64,000 nt of DNA from Hygrocybe punicea (GCA_963556145.1 OY744468.1:744001-808000), one strand, 5' to 3'. Numbered from the stretch's first letter, positions 24,601-35,222 are shown. Made by a program: numbers and translations. The notes: generated by a model not told the origin, from the letters alone.

Positions 24601-24959
24601 ATATGATATTTGCTGGGGATTTTGCCCAACTTCCACCAGCTATGAGTGGTGCTTCTTGTTATTCTGGAACTGTTGGAGTCAAAATCAATCCCAGTCAGAC
24701 TATAGCAAATCAGGAAGCTGCCATAGGCAAAGCTCTTTGGCATCAGATTACAATGGTTGTGATATTATGTCAAAATATGAGACAAACCAATCAGTCAAAA
24801 GAAGATGTCCAACTGAGACAGGCATTGGAAAACATGAGATACAAAACATGTACTTGCGAAGATATTGCATTTCTTTGTACTCTTATTACAGGAAAAGGTC
24901 CAAATGATCCAAAATTAGCACAAAAGAAATTCAGGAATGTATCAGTTGTTACTGCATTA
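21642..24959 (+). pseudogene. Helitron Rep (HUH/Y2) and Pif1 helicase N-terminal part
   Basis: The Rep domain shows FAPADINHPLC (about 21930), the HUH motif in LTLHLHML (HLH at 22189-22197) and the two-tyrosine motif YITDYITK (22759-22782). The Pif1-type helicase follows with Walker A GGMAGTGKSQ (about 24440-24470) and motif III-like GDFAQLPP (24613-24636). Lesions: TGA at 21875-21877; a frame change near 22080; TGA at 23110-23112; TGA at 23872-23874, where copy 2 has TGG; and a deletion at about 24600 of roughly 170 bp present in copy 2 that carried Walker B. The frame ends at the TA target of the Tc1 insertion. Confidence 0.85.
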
Positions 24960-25078
24960 CAGCGGTTTCAGAAATCCTTGTCATGTGCTGTTTTTTTTAA
25001 AAAAAAAAAAAATTCGTGTGGCTGAACTCGGAAACTTCTGTCCCTCCCATTTTCTTCATACTTGTATCTAATTCTATA

Positions 25079-26549
25079 ATGGACGGTGATGGGACACCAC
25101 CACCGGCCTACTATCCCGCTCCTGTTATTCCTGTTCCCCTTACACCTCCTCCACAAGTGAACCACATTGCTGTGCTTGCTTCTCCCACCCCATCTCCAGA
25201 ACTCGAGATTGTCGAACCTGCTCCGATCCAACCGGTTCCAACACAAATTCGGAAGAGAGTGGGTCACCCAAAGAAGGATACTCGAATCCTTGCCCTTCCA
25301 GTCACCTTTGAGCTATTGGTGCAAGTCACAATGCCTGATAAGTGTGTTCGTCAGCGTGGAGGAAAGACAAAGAACGAAAAGCAGGATCCAATCAAAAGAG
25401 GCCCACTGGAAGTCAAAATTGATATTGCATGGGTTGGGCTGTTGGAAATTGTTGCGGATCTCATTCAAACTGGAGTTGACAACCTGAATCTCTCAACTTT
25501 CGAATGGCGCTTCCTCAAACCTGCGAATGGAGCCTGGCTGCCATTGACAGATGAGCGTGGGTGCAGCTCCATGGTAAAACAAGTTCTTACGAAGACGGAA
25601 CCCTATGTCATCATGCGCATGCATCCGCCGAAGGTGGACAGTACTCCCGCACTGGTAAGTCCTTATCTCAATTACAAAACAGTATACTAATGCAGGTTCT
25701 AGCCTTGGGCCACATCTACACCTGGGCCCTCTGCTACGCAGGCTGTACCTCAACAAAATTTTCTCAAGGATAAGTACGTGGAGGAATTTGATGATGGTCG
25801 GGTCAAAAGGGTAAAATATGACAACGAACTTGAAGAGATCGTTGCGAGGATCAATGAAAAGTACCCACCTGGTCTTTGTTCAACCCACCCCGACATCTCG
25901 TGCTTTCATCACAGGCCAAGTGACCTCCACTTCAATCTCGACCAGGGTCGCTGCCTTGTATGGGCATCGGCAATCGTGAGTGTCAAATTGAATTGGTATT
26001 TTATATATCATACTGATTGCATTCTAGAAAGCTGGAAATGCTTCATACGATCGTATTCCACTCTCGTCAAACATGTTCAAGAAGGGGCAGGAAATCAAAA
26101 GCAAGAAAGCGGCACAGACTGTCACACCAGTTGCTGGTGCCCCGGTTGCCAACGAACCTGTTGCCGTTGTCGCCGCACAGCCGGCCACTCCAACCGCTTC
26201 CATGCCGATTCCACAGTACGCACCATTCTACAACCCTTACACCTTCAATAACATGGCGATGCATGGCATGGCGATGCCGGGATATAACATGCCTGGTCAT
26301 GGGTATACATCCCCTCAAAAGGAATGTTCTTCTTCTCCGGTCAAAATCCCCGGTGATGTCCATACATTCTGCGAAGCCTATGGGATTCAAGAGCACGAGG
26401 AACAAGCTCTCGAACAGCTTGGATTTGTAATGGGAGATAATCTAGATGAGGTGACGGAGCAGCAGTACAAGGACGCCGGCTTCAAACCCCTAGCATGGAA
26501 GCGTGTCTTGAAGGCATATAAGAAGCACAAACGTATTGCAAAGGCTTGA
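25079..26549 (+). CDS. Tc1-element cargo protein with C-terminal SAM-like domain
   Basis: Three exons (25079-25654, 25703-25975, 26028-26549) joined by clean GT-AG introns of 48 and 52 bp give an intact 456-residue protein. The N-terminus is proline-rich. A central globular part follows (VTFELLVQVTMPDKC, VKIDIAWVGLLEIVADLI, FEWRFLKPANG, VIMRMHPP). A Cys/His stretch (LCSTHPDISCFHHRPSDL) precedes a low-complexity Ala/Pro/Met linker with MAMHGMAMPG. The last 65 residues (DVHTFCEAYGIQEHEEQALEQL ... FKPLAWKRVLKAYKKHKR) look like a SAM-type helical domain. It lies wholly inside the Tc1/mariner TIRs, opposite in strand to the transposase. Classical Tc1 elements have one gene, so this is an accessory gene, perhaps a DNA- or protein-binding partner. 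Function unknown; intact frame suggests recent selection or a young insertion. Confidence 0.8.
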
Positions 26550-26719
26550 GTATCGGTTCATCGACATTCTGTTCTCGTTTCACCCTTTTATACATACTTA
26601 CCATTCATCACCACTCATTTGACTCATAGTAGCGTAGTAGCGTAGATATACACACAACAAATATAAATTTTTCGTGATACAGAATCAATGGCAAGAGTAC
26701 AACCTGTAACGCTACAGAA

Positions 26720-27781
26720 TCAAACATTATATCCAGAGTGTATGAACCATTCCTTCGCTTTCTCTGGCGTTACAGCATGCGCCGCTTCAAGCAGGGCAAT
26801 TTCTGGGTAATCGGCATGTTGTATGCGAGCCCAGTTGCGGCGGATCCATGCTTTCACTGTTGAGAAAATCAGTCATATAGATTGAGCTCGTAATGGGGAT
26901 GTGTACCGCAACTAAAGCTCTCCTCGATCGGGTTGAAGTCAGGAGAATAAGGGGGAAGAAAGACCAGAAGATGGCCCTGTGCTTCAATGACTTCACGCAG
27001 AGCATTTGATTTATGTATCGCACAGTTGTCGAGAACAAGAATACTGTTGTCTTGAGGGTACGGATTCATCTTCGGCAGCTGGAAAAAGATCAGTTATTGG
27101 GTTACCCAGAAAGACCGAACGCACCACGTCATTCACAATAAAATCAAAAAACATTTCCCCATCAACAGATCCCAAAACAACAGAAAGCGCTTCGTAGCCA
27201 TCCAATGACATTGCTGCTACCATACTGTAGCGTTCTCCACTCACAAAATTGGCCTGGATGGTTGCACGATGGCCAGCAGGTGCACAACCATAGTGCCGAT
27301 AGATGGTACGGTCGTCCTTGCTTGTCTCATCCACCATGATGAGTTGACATGCCACAAAATGCAACAGCATCTCTGCCATCCACTCCTCCCTTGCATCCTC
27401 ATCTCATTCGGCTGTGGCCCTTCGAAGTAACTTGTAAGTTAGGCCAGCATCACGGATGTTCTCATGTAGTGCCGATCGAGAGATGCCAGTATCGTAAGCG
27501 AGTGCCAGCCACTCCTGGATCTCGTCAAGGAACAGTTCAGGGCCCTCCTCGAGAAAGGTGAATAGATCGTGTGTCATGTCGGCATTGAGAATGCGAGGCC
27601 AACCTCGAACAGTGATGGCAGGGGGCACAACTGACCCATACTGTACGTGGTTTGCCTTCCACCGCTGGAGGCTTCGTTCTGAGACACCAAAGATATCACT
27701 GACGTCGGCAGGGATGTAGTTATATTCCAGGAGCCATAGAGCCCGCTCCTTGAGATCCTTGCTGATATGCCTGTAAACCAT
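26720..27781 (-). pseudogene. Tc1/mariner DDE transposase, one in-frame stop
   Basis: The start ATG is at 27779-27781 (MVYRHISKDLKERALWLLEY). An N-terminal helix-turn-helix follows (VSDIFGVSERSLQRWKANH, ISRSALHENIRDAGLTYKLL). The DDE core has MVDETSKDDRTIYRHYG (first Asp), ILVLDNCAIHKS (second Asp) and PPYSPDFNPIEESFSC (third acidic residue). Introns are 27079-27124 (VNDV to LPKMNPYPQ) and one of about 50 bp near 26870-26910 (ESFSC to KAWIRRNWARIQ). The stop is at 26720-26722. A TGA at 27404-27406 interrupts ATAE-DEDAREEW, where the family usually has an Arg, consistent with CGA to TGA. This copy is probably inactive, but its TIRs are well preserved. Confidence 0.9.
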
Positions 27782-27881
27782 GCGAAGGTTCAAGTAAACG
27801 GAAGTTTCCAAGTTCAGCCACACGAATTTTTTTTTATTTAAAAAAAAACAGCACATGACAAGGATTTCCGAAACCGCTGTA

Positions 27882-29400
27882 AATGCACAAAAAGACAAAA
27901 TCAATGAACTCGGTGTCCAACATTTTGCTGCTGGGAATAAAAGACTATTAACATCATTCTATTCAATAGACAGATGGAATAATCATACTAATTTCAAGAA
28001 CAAAAGAAAGTCTTCTTACAGATCAACAATTGCAGATCCTGTTCGACAAACAAGAATATTAGAACCTTCAATCCAGAAATTACTATGGAACCAATCACAT
28101 GCATCATCCTCAGATCATATACCAGGAAAATTGGAGTTATGGATAGGCATGCCAGTGATGCTGAGAAACAATGATGCAACAGAGTGCTGCATTACCAAAG
28201 GAGCTGAGGCAGTTGTTGTAGGTTGGCAGAGTGCAACAGGCCCAGAACAACAAATTGTACTGGACACTTTATTTCTCAGATTAATAAATCCTCCAAAAAA
28301 AATATACATAGATGGCCTTCCTGAAAATGTGGTGCCAATTACAAAACATATCACTTCCACTATGTGCTCATTACCCAATGATGATGTGATATCCTTGTCA
28401 AGAGAACAAGTGTTGGTACTCCCTAATTTTGCCATGACTGATTATACATGTCAAGGGCGTACCCGTCCTAACAATGTAGTTGATCTCAGTAGTTGTAGAA
28501 ACCACCAATCTTATTATACTTGCTTGTCTTGAAGTGCAACTGCTGCAGGAACCATCATTGTTCAAGGCTTTGATCCTAAAGTAATTACTGGTGGTGCTTC
28601 TGGATATCTAAGACAAGAATTCAGAGAATTAGAAATTTTAGATGAAATAACCACACTCAAATATCACACTGGATGCAAGCTATAGTATTTCTACTCAAAA
28701 TATCTCGAAGTTATCTTGAAATTAATCCATGTTACTTTAACACATCATTGTGAGAAAAGGTTTAAAAACATTTTGAATAATTTCTATTCATTTTGGAGGA
28801 AGTTATCATGAAAATATCTTGAGTGCTATCTTAAATGAAATATAATTTCACAGTCTTTGAACATCTTTTCTTTTCTTATAATTTTTATCATATCTTTATC
28901 ATACCTTTTCAGAAATATACAAAAAATATGCACTATATATCTTAATGTTTGCTGCAAATGACATGGTAAAATAATATGGATTAATTTCAAAAAAATTTCA
29001 TAATATTTTTATTAGAAATATTATGGCTTGCATACAGTGTCAAGGACTTTTACCAAGCCATATTAATGGAGATCAACAAAATTCTATCATTGATCAATTT
29101 AGAAGATGGAAAGAAAAGTCATATGTTCCAAAACATGTTCATTCTGCGATTGCAGGGAAAGCTATAGACCAACTCAATGAATGCACAACTTTTACATCTC
29201 CATGGCAATTACTTAAACCTATAAACAACATTCAAAAGGAGAGTATTAAAAAACTCAACTTTGTTCCTACAAAAGGAACTGTTCCAATGACTGTCACTCA
29301 TATAAATTCGACAAACAACATATTGAAAAATAAAAAACGAAAATTAGAACAAACTGTACCTTTATTTTCTATAGTCAAAAAAAAGAAGATCAATAAATAG
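27882..29400 (+). pseudogene. Helitron Pif1 helicase C-terminal part, split by MITE
   Basis: Directly after the Tc1 element the helicase resumes (NAQKDKINELGVQHFAAGNKR, FYSIDRWNN, GMPVMLRNNDATECCITKGAEAVVVGW, and the C-terminal helicase motif DYTCQGRTRPNNVVDL). A TGA at 28530-28532 interrupts CLS-SATAAGTI. The frame reaches TTLKYH at 28666, where the CACTG MITE is inserted, and resumes at 29043 (QGLLPSHINGDQQNSIIDQFRRWK ... SYVPKHVHSAI) to a TAG at 29398-29400. Confidence 0.85.
28667..29039. mobile_element. CACTG-type (CACTA-like) MITE, copy A, TSD TCA
   Basis: This 373-bp AT-rich element has ends CACTGGATGCAAGC and GCTTGCATACAGTG (terminal inverted repeats of about 30 bp). It is flanked by TCA at 28664-28666 and 29040-29042. 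A second copy is at 52792-53582. The CACTG start and 3-bp duplication are the hallmarks of CACTA/EnSpm elements. No coding capacity. Confidence 0.9.
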
Positions 29401-29671
29401 TATTGAATCCAATGAACCAAAAGGGTTTACATGGGATTCACAAAATTGGAGCTGTGCTTATGACTCACTCTTTACAATATTACTAGCAATATAGAATGAA
29501 GATCCATCAATTTGGGACAAAAGATTCAAAAGCATCAATGAGGTATTAAAGATTTTGAGCGTAGGATTTAAACAATCCACAAAGAACACAACAGATTTAG
29601 AAACAGTTAGGAATACAATCAGACATTTATTACATCAAGATAAACCCAAAATATTTCCTACTGGTCAAGTT

Positions 29672-31797
29672 AGGTTGAGGGTTGTCACGTGTTGACGGAT
29701 TCGGAAGCTTACATAAATTTTGTGGAGTTGCTGAGCAAAGTGAAGCAATGGCAAAGCGAAGCAACAGCCTCCCAAGACTGAGCGAAGCTCAGTCTTGGAG
29801 AGGCCTGGTGAAGTTTGCTTGACTGAGACTGAGCGAAGCTCAGTCTCAGGTAGGCCGAGGTTTGCTTGGCAAGCCTGGTTTCCGTTTGGTTGTCTGAGAC
29901 TGAGCAGAGGGGGATTTGTGGGGGAAAAGACACTGTTTGGCGTGCCGTGGCTGGAATGGGGCATGCAAATTTTCGGTAAATTACGTGCATATTCTACACT
30001 ACATATGCAACATTTTGTCCCACCAAAAGGAGTCCCCATGTGGTGTGTGTGAGCCTGCAGAATGTCAGGAAAGTGAAGGTGGTCCAGAGTTGTGGCTGAA
30101 ATTCAGACTCAGTTCAAAATCCACAGCCAGAGCGTTCACACTCAGCCGAACTCAAAACCTTCTGCTCATCAACATCCCATCCCCTCCATTCCTGACTCTC
30201 CTGCCAGCTTCCTGCTGCCCCTGCTGCCCCACAACTTTTTCATCCGCCTCTACTGTCTCCTACCCCTCCAGGCAACTTTTTGGCCCCCTCAGTTTCACCA
30301 AGGTCCAGCAACAGCGCCACCAGTGCCCCCAGCAAGAGGGGCACATTCCAGCTGCTTTTGAGCACCATGGGGGAGTTCTGAGGGCAGCAGGGGTTGTGGT
30401 GCACCCACCCCCTGCCGTATCAGGTAAGTATTCAGTTAAATTAGCTGTTTTGGAGGTGAATTGACTTGGTAGTGATCACTCAGGCTTTGGCCCCCTCTCC
30501 CTGCCCTCCCAGCGCTCCATCCAGCTCATCTCTACCTCCCCTCAACCCTCCTGCACTCCCTCCACCCATCCTCCACCCTCCTCTCTGCTCCCCCTCCTTT
30601 CCTGGCCTGTTCTGGCCACCCCCTCCACCTTCCACCTTTTCCCCCTCTTCAGCCTCTTCCTTTAGCACCTATCTACCCCCCCATCACTCCCCTGTCATCT
30701 CTCTCACCACACTGTGCCTGTACCCTCTGTAGTAGCTCATTTTGTATGATATTGACATTTAATTTAATTTAATTTAATTTAACTTTTTAAATAATTAAAT
30801 AATTAACAACTACTTAACAATGGCTGAACCAATGTAGTGTCAAGACTTCACTACTGTGAATCCTGTCTTCAGAGACTATTCTCCACTGTACAGGTGGGAG
30901 TCTATCTGATATTTACCTGTAACATCAAGCATGGTCAGGTCTCAGCAGTAAACATAATACATTCCAGACATACATGAAATTATAGGAATTCAAAAAATCT
31001 TTTCTTCTTTCAGCATTTACTACTGATATATACACCTACCAGTGGAATGAATCACTAAACCTGTCTTGGTGAGCTTGCACAATGAGTGGTAGACCATGTC
31101 CTGGGATCAGTGGCATAACCTGAGGAAGAAAGTGTATTTGTTAGGTAAGACAGTGAGTTATTAGCATTCGCAGAAAGATCAGAAAAACATGGGTGAGTTA
31201 GAATGCAAGGGGAGTGCAAGAAAATTATATTATCTGGAAATGATGAGCTAACAAAACAACAGTGTAAACACAATGACAGAGATTTACAAACAAGACTTAC
31301 TCACAGTTGTGAGTAGTGAGACTGAGATCAGGCTGACCACATCATACAAAATGTAGTTGGTCTCAGCAACAGTTACAATGTATGCAACATACACTGGGAC
31401 CAATGTCTCAGGCCTAAACATAATATATTGCACATAAATATAAATTTTGGCAAGAATTCACATTACATAGAATTTCCTGTAGATTATATTTTGTCTAACA
31501 AACCTCAGCTCCCTTTAGGACATATTCCACATACAAAACCCAAAAATATTCTCTATACCTATCTTGATTATTATATGTTCACCCAACACCAAATAAAAAT
31601 CTACAATTCTTTCTTTACTACCTATTACCATTAATTATTGATACCTAATAATTGAGGGGGCGAGGTCTTAGCCCCATCCATAAATCACAATATATTCCAT
31701 ATAAAATTTCCAAAAACATCTCAGCAGTCCTTTCTTTCTAGGACTTTAGATCCTGTCCTTGACGGGATTATTGCCTCCCTGGACGGGTCCTAACCCT
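29672..31797. mobile_element. 2.1-kb insertion in Helitron peptidase gene, AGTT duplication
   Basis: Coding sequence on both sides joins logically, and AGTT appears at 29668-29671 and again at 31798-31801. The ends are AGGTTGAGGGTTG and CCTAACCCT, weakly inverted. The left part carries two tandem 27-nt hairpins; the middle (30130-30730) is pyrimidine-rich and the right part AT-rich. No transposase was recognised, so the class is unknown and it could be two events. Confidence 0.5.
29772..29849. repeat. Twin 27-nt hairpins around GCGAAGC
   Basis: Hairpin 1 (29772-29798) and hairpin 2 (29823-29849) each have 12-bp perfect arms around a GAA loop; both contain GACTGAGCGAAGCTCAGTC. A partial third copy of the arm lies near 29898. 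Confidence 0.85.
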
Positions 31798-32329
31798 AGT
31801 TGCCATAAGTGATTTAGCTCATTATATAATGAAGCCAAATAAAGCAATGACTTCATCTTGTCTTGTATGTATGACCTTCTGGAAAATGATAGATGTGATG
31901 CTACTTTTCATTGTTCATATTCATTTTCTGGAACAATCTCAACATATCTTGCTCAAATCATAGTCAATAGACAATGACATAAATGTCAATTGTGTCAGGG
32001 AGAGGTTATAAAATTTATTACATTCAATAAGATTTCTCCTCTGATCATGTTTACAATTGACTCTATTGAAAATTTAATAGTGAGTCGAATTATAAACATG
32101 TCAATTGATGAGATATTCACCACCTATACACTGAGAGGAATTGTGTACTTTGGTCATGCACATTTTACTGTTCACTTATTTGTTAATGGTATGGTATGGT
32201 TTCATGATGGTATGTTAACAAAATCAATTTGTATTAATGAAGGGAACATAGATAACTTCTCAAACATGTATTTATTGTCACGAAATGGTAATAATGCTGT
32301 ACTATTTGTGTATGCACAATTTTAATATT

Positions 32330-32470
32330 TGTTTTTATTGCGAAAAAGGGACAAGTAACATGCCATGCAAAGCAATGGCCCACACCCACTAGTCAAGGGA
32401 ATGAAATGGATTGAATGCTTTCAATGTCATCCCCTTGAAACCATTGAAACTGTATGAATGTGATCCATTA
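32330..32470. repeat. Dispersed ~70-bp repeat unit, related to 47.2-kb array
   Basis: The segment AATGAAATGGATTGAATG ... TTTCAATGTCATCCC ... ACCATTGAAACTGTATGAATGTG closely resembles the tandem units at 47235-47515. It follows the end of the Helitron peptidase domain. Confidence 0.6.
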
Positions 32471-32523
32471 GCAGATACACAAGACCTTCTTTTGCACCTT
32501 TAAGCACTTTTTCAAGAGGATAA

Positions 32524-33206
32524 GGCCCTGTTCGGCTGGGATTATAATCTGAGATTATCACGAGATTATTTACACTATGCAAACTTGTGTAAAGTCACGC
32601 TTCCTCTTTTGGATCTTGCTGATTCAGCTGACTATAAAGCTGAAATCGATGTGACTATTCTGGTAGCTTAGTAATCATCCTGTCAATACTTTAAACTCCA
32701 CATACCACAGGCTTTTGGATGAAAAAAAGAGTTATCCTATATTAGTTTGCACTAACCAAGGCTACACCAAGTTTCATAGTAGATTTGTATGGTAGATTAA
32801 TAACTGCTGGATGAACAGTCATGCTGACTAAGCTAGTACTAAGAATAGACTGTTCTAACCCAATTAGGCCAAATAATCTGAAAGCAGCCACAAAGAAATC
32901 AATGAAGAATTCCTCACTCAACCTCACTACTTGAATTATGCTGGGTGAGCTTCATTAGTCCTATGATGTATGCTATTATTATATAATGCATTTTTGTATA
33001 CTGCAGCATGAGTTCCTTACTGCAAAAACAATGCCACATCACCAGTCAGCACATGCCTTGATCACAACCAACCAACATGTGATTTGATGACTTAAGACCT
33101 TACCTTGATTTGGTTCAATTATCGCACTGATCACACCAAACCGGCCAATTGCCACAGCAAACAATCAGCAAATAATCTCAGATTATAATCCCAGCTGAAC
33201 AGGGCC
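32524..33206. mobile_element. PIF/Harbinger-type MITE, TSD TAA
   Basis: This 683-bp element has about 35-bp terminal inverted repeats starting GGCCCTGTTCRGCTGGGATT (one mismatch seen between the ends). It is flanked by TAA at 32521-32523 and 33207-33209. The GGCCCTGTTC terminus and the TWA target are typical of PIF/Harbinger. It has no transposase, so it is non-autonomous. Confidence 0.9.
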
Positions 33207-33209
33207 TAA

Positions 33210-34002
33210 AGTTAAATAAAGGGTCAAGAGATTCACCTTTTAAAAGCCAGGTGGGTTTTCTTGGAAAAGGTCAATCCTCTTGAGAAAAGTGTCTGCTCTT
33301 GTGAAAGCTCAGAAAAGCTTGCAAAAGGTGAGGTAAAGGCCATCAGCAGCTTTCTGGCACTTTTAATGCACCCAAGATCAAAAAAGTGGCTCAAGCTCAG
33401 AAACAGCCTTTGTAAATGGTAAAAAGGTGAATATAAAAGTGGTAAAAGTAAATACAAAAAAGCTACCAAATATGCTATAAACTGCTACCCTGCTGCTGTT
33501 TGCCCATTCCGCCATTGCTATAATGCCATTGTGCGTCTCCGATGCTGTTACATCACCGCCATTGCATCCCCATCACTGCCAGTGGTGTGCCACCATTGCG
33601 TTGTCGCTGCTGCTGATGTTGGTGGTGGTGATGCCGCCGTTATGTCGCCACCACCACCGTAGTTGCGTTATTGTCGCTGCCACTGCCAATGGTAGTGATG
33701 GTGATGCTGTCATTGCATCACCACCTTCAATGGTGGCCAGTGGTGGTGGGGGTATTGATGGCTGCTGTTGCATGGCCACTGGTAGGGAATGTGGACAGAG
33801 ACAATGGGGAGGGGGTGGGGACAGAGCATGTGGGGAGGAAAGAGAGAGTGGGGAGGAAAGAGAGAGAGAGGAGAGGGAGAGTGGAAGTGGAGGAGCAGGG
33901 AGAGAGAGAGAATGGGGAGGGGAGAAAGTACGCATGGAGGTGGAGGAGGGAATGAAGAGGGGAGAGAGGGGAGAGTAGGGAGAGAAGGAAGGAGAGAGAG
34001 AA
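33210..34002. other. Low-complexity flank of KDZ element (GA-rich)
   Basis: TTTTCTTGGAAAAGG-type repeats (33245-33330) recur at 47640-47700. From 33500 the DNA is rich in GCC/GGT triplets and from 33783 in GGAGAG purine repeats, which continue on the other side of the KDZ element at 46274-46460. The overlapping frames on both strands are low-complexity artefacts. Confidence 0.7.
33995..34002. repeat. Left 8-bp target-site duplication of KDZ element
   Basis: AGAGAGAA directly precedes the left terminus and is repeated at 46274-46281. The site is in GA-rich DNA, so part of the match could be chance, but removing the element restores one continuous GA tract. Confidence 0.75.
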
Positions 34003-34819
34003 CACTTCAGGCTACCCCCAAACCTGAACAACTAGTTACAACTCACCTCTAGTACTGAACCATCTACATGTTGGTAAAAGTACTGGGCAGCCCTGGGACA
34101 AAACCATCGTCCCTGGGACGATACGTTGGGATGTCCCATTGTCCCTGGTCTGGTGTATGGGATGGCCCATGGGACGACATTTGGTGTTGTGGGATGTCCC
34201 ATGTCCCATGGGACATCCCACACAGAGGGGGTGTCTGGGGGCATTTGGGATGTCCCTTCCCTAGGTATTCAACAGAAAACTCAGAGTGATGACAGCATCT
34301 AATTGTAAATTTCCAGGCCTTGTCATGGCCACCATGGATACCATGGGTGCTATAGCATAGTATAAGACTGTACATGCTTATTCTTTTGAGAGTCACAGAG
34401 CTTATTGTCCTTCAAGGTCAGTGGCAGGATGTGGAGATACAGCAGTTGTTTCCACATATAAAGTCAGAAGGAGTGGAAGAGGAAAAGTGCTAGAGATGTT
34501 GGGTAATGAGATGGGAAAGAGGGGGAGGATTGAGGGTGTGCTTCTAGTAAACCAATCCCTTGTGCATGTGGAAAGCTGAAGCTTGTAGGGGAGTGAGTGA
34601 GCAGAGCATACATAAAAGACAAAGATCAGTAGGTCTAGGAGAGGCTGGGCCAAAAATTAAACAAGTGTATTATGAAGAAGATTTGAGCAGGATATGAGCT
34701 GTTATTACATTGTTGGGTATGCATGCAATGGCTGACTGGGATCCCAGTGCAGAGGAGTGATCTGAAATTAGAGGATGAAAGTGGAGTTGGGTAAGGAGAT
34801 ATCTCACAAAGGCTCCATT

Positions 34820-35064
34820 GGGACATCCCACAGGCTTGTCTGGGACGTCCCTGTTGGCTTGTAGGACATCCCACTGAGGCTTTGGGACATCCCACAGGTT
34901 GGTCTGGGTCATCCCTACCAGCTTGTGGTACATCCCACCAAGGCTTTAGGACGTCCCTGTCAGCTTGTGGGACATTCCACAGCCTTGCCTGGGACATCCC
35001 TTCCAGAGTGTGGGACATCCCATAGCCTTGTCTGGGACATCCCTGTCAGTTCATGGGATATCCC
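34820..35064. repeat. 12 GGGACATCCC-like palindromes, 21-22 bp period (left TIR)
   Basis: Units start at 34820, 34842, 34863, 34884, 34906, 34927, 34948, 34969, 34991, 35012, 35034 and 35055. Each is a 10-bp near-palindrome close to GGGACATCCC or GGGACGTCCC, and the mean spacing is 21.4 bp, two helical turns. The linkers between them are only loosely similar. Confidence 0.9.
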
Positions 35065-35134
35065 ACACAACCCTTCAAGACATACTTAATTAAATTACAC
35101 CCAATAACATCAGCAATTGACAATGAATACCTCC

Positions 35135-35222
35135 ACAAATAATGTCATAAGATTAATATTATTAACAAATAATGTCATAAGATTAATATTATCAACAAAT
35201 AATGTCATAAGATTAATATTAT
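35135..35222. repeat. 30-bp tandem repeat, three units (left TIR)
   Basis: Three head-to-tail units contain ACAAATAATGTCATAAGATT followed by AATATTAT, starting at 35135, 35165 and 35195. They are AT-rich, in contrast to the GC-rich neighbours. Confidence 0.9.

Larger units (their letters stand above)
24960..27879. mobile_element. Tc1/mariner transposon with two genes, TA target duplication
   Basis: Terminal inverted repeats of about 80 bp start with CAGCGGTTTCRGAAATCC at both ends (24960-25038 and 27803-27879). The element is flanked by TA at 24958-24959 and 27880-27881. Comparison with Helitron copy 2 (CATTAAATGC) shows the exact empty site. It carries a minus-strand DDE transposase (26720-27781) and a plus-strand gene (25079-26549), convergent and about 170 bp apart. 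Homopolymer A/T tracts sit inside each TIR. Total length is 2,920 bp. Confidence 0.95.
29402..32325 (+). pseudogene. Helitron USP-like peptidase domain, interrupted
   Basis: The N-terminal half (29402-29671) reads PKGFTWDSQNWSCAYDSLFTILLAI, with the catalytic Cys box of a ubiquitin-specific-peptidase-like fold as found at the end of fungal Helitron proteins. TAG then replaces an expected Trp (about 29493). After the 2.1-kb insertion the reading resumes (AISDLAHYIMKPNKAMTSSCLVCMTF). It ends with YTLRGIVYFGHAHFTVHLFVNGMVWFHDG, the His-containing C-terminal half (31990-32325), and YAQF just before the stop. The frame changes between 29400 and 29402, and stops occur between 31900 and 31990, so it is non-functional. 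Confidence 0.7.
18543..32328 (+). mobile_element. Degenerate Helitron with nested insertions (copy 1)
   Basis: Ordered coding fragments of one fungal Helitron polyprotein run from about 18.5 to 32.3 kb: DUF6570-like region, HUH/Y2 Rep, Pif1 helicase, then a USP-like peptidase domain. Removing the inserted elements (20,143-21,641; 24,960-27,879; 28,667-29,039; 29,672-31,797) leaves a nearly continuous but mutated coding path. The second copy at 61.8-64 kb allows direct comparison of the helicase part. The 5' TC end and 3' hairpin/CTRR end were not identified, so the outer limits are approximate. Confidence 0.8.

Noticed and set aside
34003..34007. CACTA-family membership of the large element because of its CACTT terminus
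   Set aside because: The flanking duplication is 8 bp, not 3 bp, and the encoded transposase is KDZ.
33523..34052. Overlapping frames of 87-152 codons on both strands
   Set aside because: They are Gly/Glu/Arg or Ser/Leu/Pro runs dictated by GA-rich repeats and appear on both strands at once.
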